In this document: positions 7,103 to 10,617 of the stretch, one piece after another | Layout: the number at the start of each line of letters is the position of its first letter | How positions within the stretch are numbered: the first letter of the stretch is position 1 | Assembly (NCBI GenBank): GCA_013041835.1 | Contig: JABDRH010000551.1 | Coordinates: 1-10,617 of the forward strand | Direction: 5' to 3' | DNA length: 10,617 nt | Source: Desulfatitalea sp. | GTDB lineage: Bacteria; Desulfobacterota; Desulfobacteria; Desulfobacterales; Desulfosarcinaceae | Notes under the pieces: model-generated | The model's input: the letters and a program-made list of their open reading frames with translations, nothing else | The model's database searches: none | What the model was told of the DNA's origin: nothing | Program-made: the position numbers and the translations under genes

Positions 7103-9226
7103 GTGTACTTGCTTGAACTGTATTTTGAAAATGCCGCGCTGAACGGACGCGGAAAATTCGTAATCCAACACCGGGACACAATCCGAAAATGGACGTTGCT
7201 GGGTGCTAAAAAATCTGGTCTCGAAATCCTGCGCCTGATTGCCTTGGCCACCGCCAAACCGGATTGTATCCCCCACCTGAATTCCCCAATAACACCATTA
7301 TTCAAGATAGTTCAGAGGCCGCTTCAACTTGAATATCAGATTTTTCGACATAAGCAGACAGAAGGCCTTGGCCGGTATCCCGATGCTTCAGCGGCCGGCG
7401 GTCTTTCCATTGCACACGATAAAATCCCGACCATACTCTCCCGACGGGAATGCCGATATGTAAAGGGCTCGCCTCGCTATTACCGCCCGAGAAATTCAAA
7501 GAACCTGGGCATACATTTCCTGCTGGCATATGGTCCCGGCTTTCAGGGGCTCGTATCTTCGGACGATTTTGAATTCAATGATCCCTTTCATCGTCTTAGA
7601 AGGATTCAAAGTTTATTCATCGAAAATTATTGCCTGACCAACCCGGTCGATTTTCTCGAGTTGATACAATACCGCGGGCTAAAGTATAAGCGGTTGAGTG
7701 CATTACGGGTCATGACGGAAGTCAATCAGTTCTTTAACACTTGCCTTGGGATTGATCCGATGTTTCTTCATTCTCCTGACCTCGAACTTCATCCCATTTG
7801 GCGCAAGCTATCGCCCTGGCGACAACGGATGGCCATACCTGTCATCGATATCTGCCGACACCTGTATGAAACGTTTCCAAAAACCGCCAATCCATTCCCA
7901 ATGCCGGGTGTTATGCTTTTCCACCGGCCGGATCTCTTTTGCACGGATAAGCGTTTTGTCTCCTGGATTCATTTCCTGGATTCACTTCTTCCCAATTTTC
8001 AATTCATCATCACTCTTGCTGACCGAAATGCGGAGAAAATCCCACCTGCAATAACTAAAAAGCGGCTGCCAATCGGCAAGACGGAAGGTGATTCCAAACG
8101 GATAAGAAGAAAACCTGCGCGTCTCCCGACCAAGCCGGTTCTCCTTGTTCAAGTGGACGGAAAACTCCCCAATCTCGCATTGATGAAATTGAGCCGGTAT
8201 CACAAAGAGCAGGGAAAAGAAGTGATATTGAAACGCCGCGGCGCATTTTACCGGAATGCCGAGAGGGTTTACGCCAGCACTATCTTCAATTTCGGAAGCT
8301 CCGTGCAATACTTGCAGCAACTGAGAAAATACTATGGAGACGCCTTGCAGGTTGGCGGTTCCGGCGTGGATTTAAGCCTTCGTCTACCGAAAAAAATCGA
8401 GCGTATGCCGGCCGATTACACCCTTTACCCTGAATTGGAGGATCGCGCCATTGGTTTTGTAACGCGGGGATGCCCGCATCGCTGCCCGTTTTGTATTGTG
8501 CCGGAGAAAGAGGGGCATCCGCGCAAAGTGAACAGCATCCGCTCCCTTGTAGACAAAAACAGGAAAAAAGTGATCCTGCTGGATGACAACCTGTTGTCTC
8601 ATCCAGAAGCAACCGATATCTTAAAAGAAATTGCATCTTTGAATCTGAAGGTCAATTTTACCCAAAGCCTTGATATGCGGTATCTTAACCAGGCAAAAGC
8701 GGAACTGCTGAAAAAAATCGACTGCATGAACACCAAATTCACACGTCCCAACCATTATTTCAGTTTGAACGACAACAAGCGGTTCAAAACCATCCGGCAA
8801 AAATATCAAATGCTTGGCTTTACCTATCGGGATAACGTCGAATTTATCTGCATGTACGGATTCAACACCACACTGGCGCAGGACCTTGAGCGGATTCGCT
8901 TCCTTCGCTCTCTCCCGGGCGCCTATGTCTTTATGCAAGAATACAAGCCGGTGAATAACATCGTATCCTCTCATGATGGTCAATTCTTCGAAGGTGATGT
9001 TGATCGGATGCTCGACGAACTTGTTCGTATCGTTTTCACTCAGAATATGAAAAGCATGGAAAAATATTACAAGTGGATCAGCCGAAAATATGCGCAACGG
9101 TATAATCGATTGCATCACGGATTGGTGGATACCATTTTCAAATACAACAACAGAAGCCAGAAAGGACTTTACATTGCTACGTTGGCTGGAACACGAAACG
9201 GACCCGCAGGATCAAAGGCTGGGTAA
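7103..9226 (+). CDS. Degenerate AAA/ABC-type ATPase domain fused to B12-binding-like and radical SAM domains
   Basis: This is a 707-residue protein of unknown function. Residues 1-310 follow the layout of SMC-like AAA ATPases: MYLLELYFEN start, KWTLLGAKKSGLEILRLIAL (29-48) where Walker A belongs, FLLAYGP (139-145), KLSPWRQR (235-242) at the signature, PGVMLFHRPDLF (268-279) at Walker B, and LPNFQFIITLADR (296-308) at the H-loop. The Walker A lysine, the Walker B Asp-Glu and the H-loop histidine are all replaced. After a basic linker (311-343), PVLLVQVDGKLPNLALMKLSR (345-365) begins a Rossmann-like domain resembling the B12-binding fold. The radical SAM domain (about 450-615) has the cluster cysteines C457, C461 and C464 in RGCPHRCPFC, then VILLDDNLL and NFTQSLDMR. 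The GTG at 7103 is preferred over the GTG at 7082: GGAG lies ten bases upstream and the protein then starts as ATPase relatives do. GC is lower than in the left half. It overlaps the next gene by 53 bases. Confidence 0.8.
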   Translation: MYLLELYFENAALNGRGKFVIQHRDTIRKWTLLGAKKSGLEILRLIALATAKPDCIPHLNSPITPLFKIVQRPLQLEYQIFRHKQTEGLGRYPDASAAGGLSIAHDKIPTILSRRECRYVKGSPRYYRPRNSKNLGIHFLLAYGPGFQGLVSSDDFEFNDPFHRLRRIQSLFIENYCLTNPVDFLELIQYRGLKYKRLSALRVMTEVNQFFNTCLGIDPMFLHSPDLELHPIWRKLSPWRQRMAIPVIDICRHLYETFPKTANPFPMPGVMLFHRPDLFCTDKRFVSWIHFLDSLLPNFQFIITLADRNAEKIPPAITKKRLPIGKTEGDSKRIRRKPARLPTKPVLLVQVDGKLPNLALMKLSRYHKEQGKEVILKRRGAFYRNAERVYASTIFNFGSSVQYLQQLRKYYGDALQVGGSGVDLSLRLPKKIERMPADYTLYPELEDRAIGFVTRGCPHRCPFCIVPEKEGHPRKVNSIRSLVDKNRKKVILLDDNLLSHPEATDILKEIASLNLKVNFTQSLDMRYLNQAKAELLKKIDCMNTKFTRPNHYFSLNDNKRFKTIRQKYQMLGFTYRDNVEFICMYGFNTTLAQDLERIRFLRSLPGAYVFMQEYKPVNNIVSSHDGQFFEGDVDRMLDELVRIVFTQNMKSMEKYYKWISRKYAQRYNRLHHGLVDTIFKYNNRSQKGLYIATLAGTRNGPAGSKAG
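9160..9166 (+). promoter_or_regulatory. Ribosome binding site that decides the DruA-like start
   Basis: GAAAGGA lies inside the end of the radical SAM gene, seven bases or so before an in-frame TTG at 9174. The first ATG of this frame, at 9090, has no such site and would lengthen the overlap to 137 bases. The site therefore favours the TTG start and implies translational coupling of the two genes. Confidence 0.5.
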
Positions 9227-10559
9227 TCGGGAAAAGGTGCGGAAGAAAATACAACAAATTGTAAAATCTTCCAAAGATCGCATCCGCCTGGAAGCTATCG
9301 CCCGCAGCCGAAACCTGGGCATCTGGCGCATCAAACGCGCAAAAATTATTTTGAACACGATAGATGGTGAAAACGTAAGGCGGATCGTACTTAATGTACG
9401 GGTGCCACCTGAATCGATCATAAAATGCCAAGATCGATTTGCGCAAATCGGATTCGCATATTTTAATAAACCTGAACGGAAACCAACGGCACGGGAAGTC
9501 CGTGTAGAAAAAATGCTGGCGTTTCTTGAAAACCCCCCGTCAAAACGTTCAAGCAAATGGCAATCCACCGTTGTGCGCTATATCGGTAATGATTATGTGG
9601 CAAAGGATATTCAACAAATCCGGGATCTTATTTCCGATCCTGATTCATCAACAACTGAAATAGCCCGCCAGGTGTGCAGGCGGTTTAATCTTCAACAGGC
9701 CAACGGCAAACCGCAACTGACGCAAACACAACACGCCCTCAGGCGAATGGATATGGATAACATAATTGAACTCCCGCCCCGAAAAAATGTAAGACAAAAC
9801 AGTCGAAAGCGTTTAGTCACCGCTAAGCTTTGGGAAACAAATTTCAAACCGGTTCGGCTGAAGACGGCTGAAATCAAAAACCTGCAATTGATTCCGGTCC
9901 AATCAAAAGCGGATAGACAACGCTGGAGTACGTTAATTAGCCAATTTCACTATATTAAAACCACGCGGCTTTTTGGCGCCCAAATGCGTTATCTGGTTTA
10001 TGGGGATTCGCATCTATCAGGTACGCTCAACATAGCAAAGCGATCACCTTTCGAATCTGAAAGGTATTGGGCGAGTCGATACATGCAAATAAAGCGCGGC
10101 AATATTTTGTTGGGGGCTTTGGGCTTTGCGTCTTCCGCATGGCGCTTGACCAGTCGCGACCGACACATTAATTGGACGGACGAGGTGCGGACAGCCAATC
10201 TAAAATATGTCGTCAATAACGTTCGCTTTTTAATTTTGCCCTGGATCCATTCAAAATATCTGGCATCGAGAATACTCGGACAAATCGCCAGGCAACTCCC
10301 CTTTGATTGGGAGGCCCGGTATGGTTACCGACCTGTCCTGCTAGAAACATTTGTCCAAACCGATCGGTTTAAGGGAACATGCTACAAAGCCGCCAACTGG
10401 ATCAAAATCGGAACGACCGGGGGCTATAGCCTATCTTCTGTGTATAAGAAAGATGTCCCAACAAAGGATATATATATTTATCCTTTGCGAAAAAATTACC
10501 GTGAAATCCTATCAAGCCGTTGCTCCGAGCCAAGCAATCGCATTCGCACGCAGGGATGA
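9174..10559 (+). CDS. DruA-like DUF4338 protein with IS630-type helix-turn-helix N-terminus
   Basis: This 461-residue protein belongs to the DUF4338 family, whose known member DruA is a component of the Druantia anti-phage system; its biochemistry here is unknown. Residues about 35-95 look like the helix-turn-helix start of IS630 transposases (IWRIKRAKIILNTIDGENVRR, then a second helix near SIIKCQDRFAQIG). Residues 145-205 match the winged-helix-like segment usual in DruA-type proteins (TEIARQVCRRFNLQQANGK, then IIELPPRK). The DUF4338 core spans about 250-415: STLISQFHYI, MRYLVY, LLGALGFASSAWRLTSRDR, INWTDE, VVNNVRFLILPW, YRPVLLETFV, and FKGTCYKAANW with its conserved cysteine C403. A stretch of about 34 residues (275-308) interrupts the core between MRYLVY and LLGALGF. 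The ending KDIYIYPL is also family-like. Start TTG at 9174 is inferred from the ribosome site. Druantia genes B-E are absent, so this is an orphan or a different system. Confidence 0.82.
   Translation: MLRWLEHETDPQDQRLGNREKVRKKIQQIVKSSKDRIRLEAIARSRNLGIWRIKRAKIILNTIDGENVRRIVLNVRVPPESIIKCQDRFAQIGFAYFNKPERKPTAREVRVEKMLAFLENPPSKRSSKWQSTVVRYIGNDYVAKDIQQIRDLISDPDSSTTEIARQVCRRFNLQQANGKPQLTQTQHALRRMDMDNIIELPPRKNVRQNSRKRLVTAKLWETNFKPVRLKTAEIKNLQLIPVQSKADRQRWSTLISQFHYIKTTRLFGAQMRYLVYGDSHLSGTLNIAKRSPFESERYWASRYMQIKRGNILLGALGFASSAWRLTSRDRHINWTDEVRTANLKYVVNNVRFLILPWIHSKYLASRILGQIARQLPFDWEARYGYRPVLLETFVQTDRFKGTCYKAANWIKIGTTGGYSLSSVYKKDVPTKDIYIYPLRKNYREILSSRCSEPSNRIRTQG
10462..10487. repeat. Inverted repeat inside the end of the DruA-like gene
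   Basis: CAAAGGATA (10462-10470) and TATCCTTTG (10479-10487) are exact reverse complements around an eight-base AT loop. It lies within codons for the family-like segment KDIYIYPL, so it may be a by-product of coding. It is still the strongest AT-rich stem in the right half of the window. Confidence 0.4.
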
Positions 10560-10617
10560 GAAAGAAACGAATAAGCTTAACCCCCCCCGTTTATACTCGA
10601 TGGCATGCAATATGTGG

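Noticed and set aside
8471..8494. Prokaryotic viperin
   Set aside because: The radical SAM domain has CPHRCPFC after a Rossmann-like domain and lacks the viperin layout and length; it better fits a B12-like radical SAM family.
9090..9173. ATG at 9090 as start of the DruA-like gene
   Set aside because: It has no ribosome site, would overlap the upstream gene by 137 bases, and the added residues look like a shadow of the radical SAM gene's end.
7103..10559. A complete Druantia system
   Set aside because: Only the DruA-like protein is present; no DruE-type helicase or other Druantia gene is in view, and the neighbour is a radical SAM fusion.
6961..10617. Element ends marked by the C-rich strings near 6965 and 10581
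   Set aside because: The two strings share only a C run and a few bases (TACT). They are in the same orientation and too short to call repeats or attachment sites.

Overview
The window looks like a chromosomal segment of an anaerobic Gram-negative bacterium, most likely a sulfate-reducing member of the Desulfobacterota (Desulfosarcina/Desulfobacter-like). That placement is an inference. It rests on the GC-rich gene style, the secreted C10 peptidase with a PKD-like domain and a glycine-rich 'CFI' C-terminus, and the radical SAM content. No rRNA, tRNA or CRISPR array is visible.

Positions 1-6713 are GC-rich and mostly conventional. A UvrD/Rep-family helicase, cut by the left edge, is followed on the same strand by a HEAT-repeat protein. 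Convergent to these is a minus-strand molybdenum-cofactor pair, moaA then mobA, joined by a 4-base stop/start overlap. Further right, also on the minus strand, a small secreted OB-fold-like protein overlaps the start of a secreted C10 (streptopain-type) cysteine peptidase, so those two probably form an export-targeted operon.

Positions 6714-7102 are a non-coding divergent gap. It holds several short inverted repeats, and base composition shifts here from GC-rich to clearly more AT-rich.

Positions 7103-10559 are the unusual part: two overlapping plus-strand genes of lower GC content. The first encodes a 707-residue fusion. Its N-terminal third reads as an AAA/ABC-type ATPase whose Walker A, Walker B and H-loop positions have all lost their catalytic residues. 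A Rossmann-like (B12-binding-like) domain follows, then a radical SAM domain with an intact CxxxCxxC motif. The second gene encodes a DUF4338/DruA-like protein with an added IS630-type helix-turn-helix N-terminus and a roughly 34-residue insertion in its core. The two genes overlap by 53 bases and are probably translationally coupled. No other Druantia genes are visible. The pair is the best candidate for an undescribed system, either defence or a mobile-element module. The function is inference; the domain readings come from motif patterns seen in the translated sequence.
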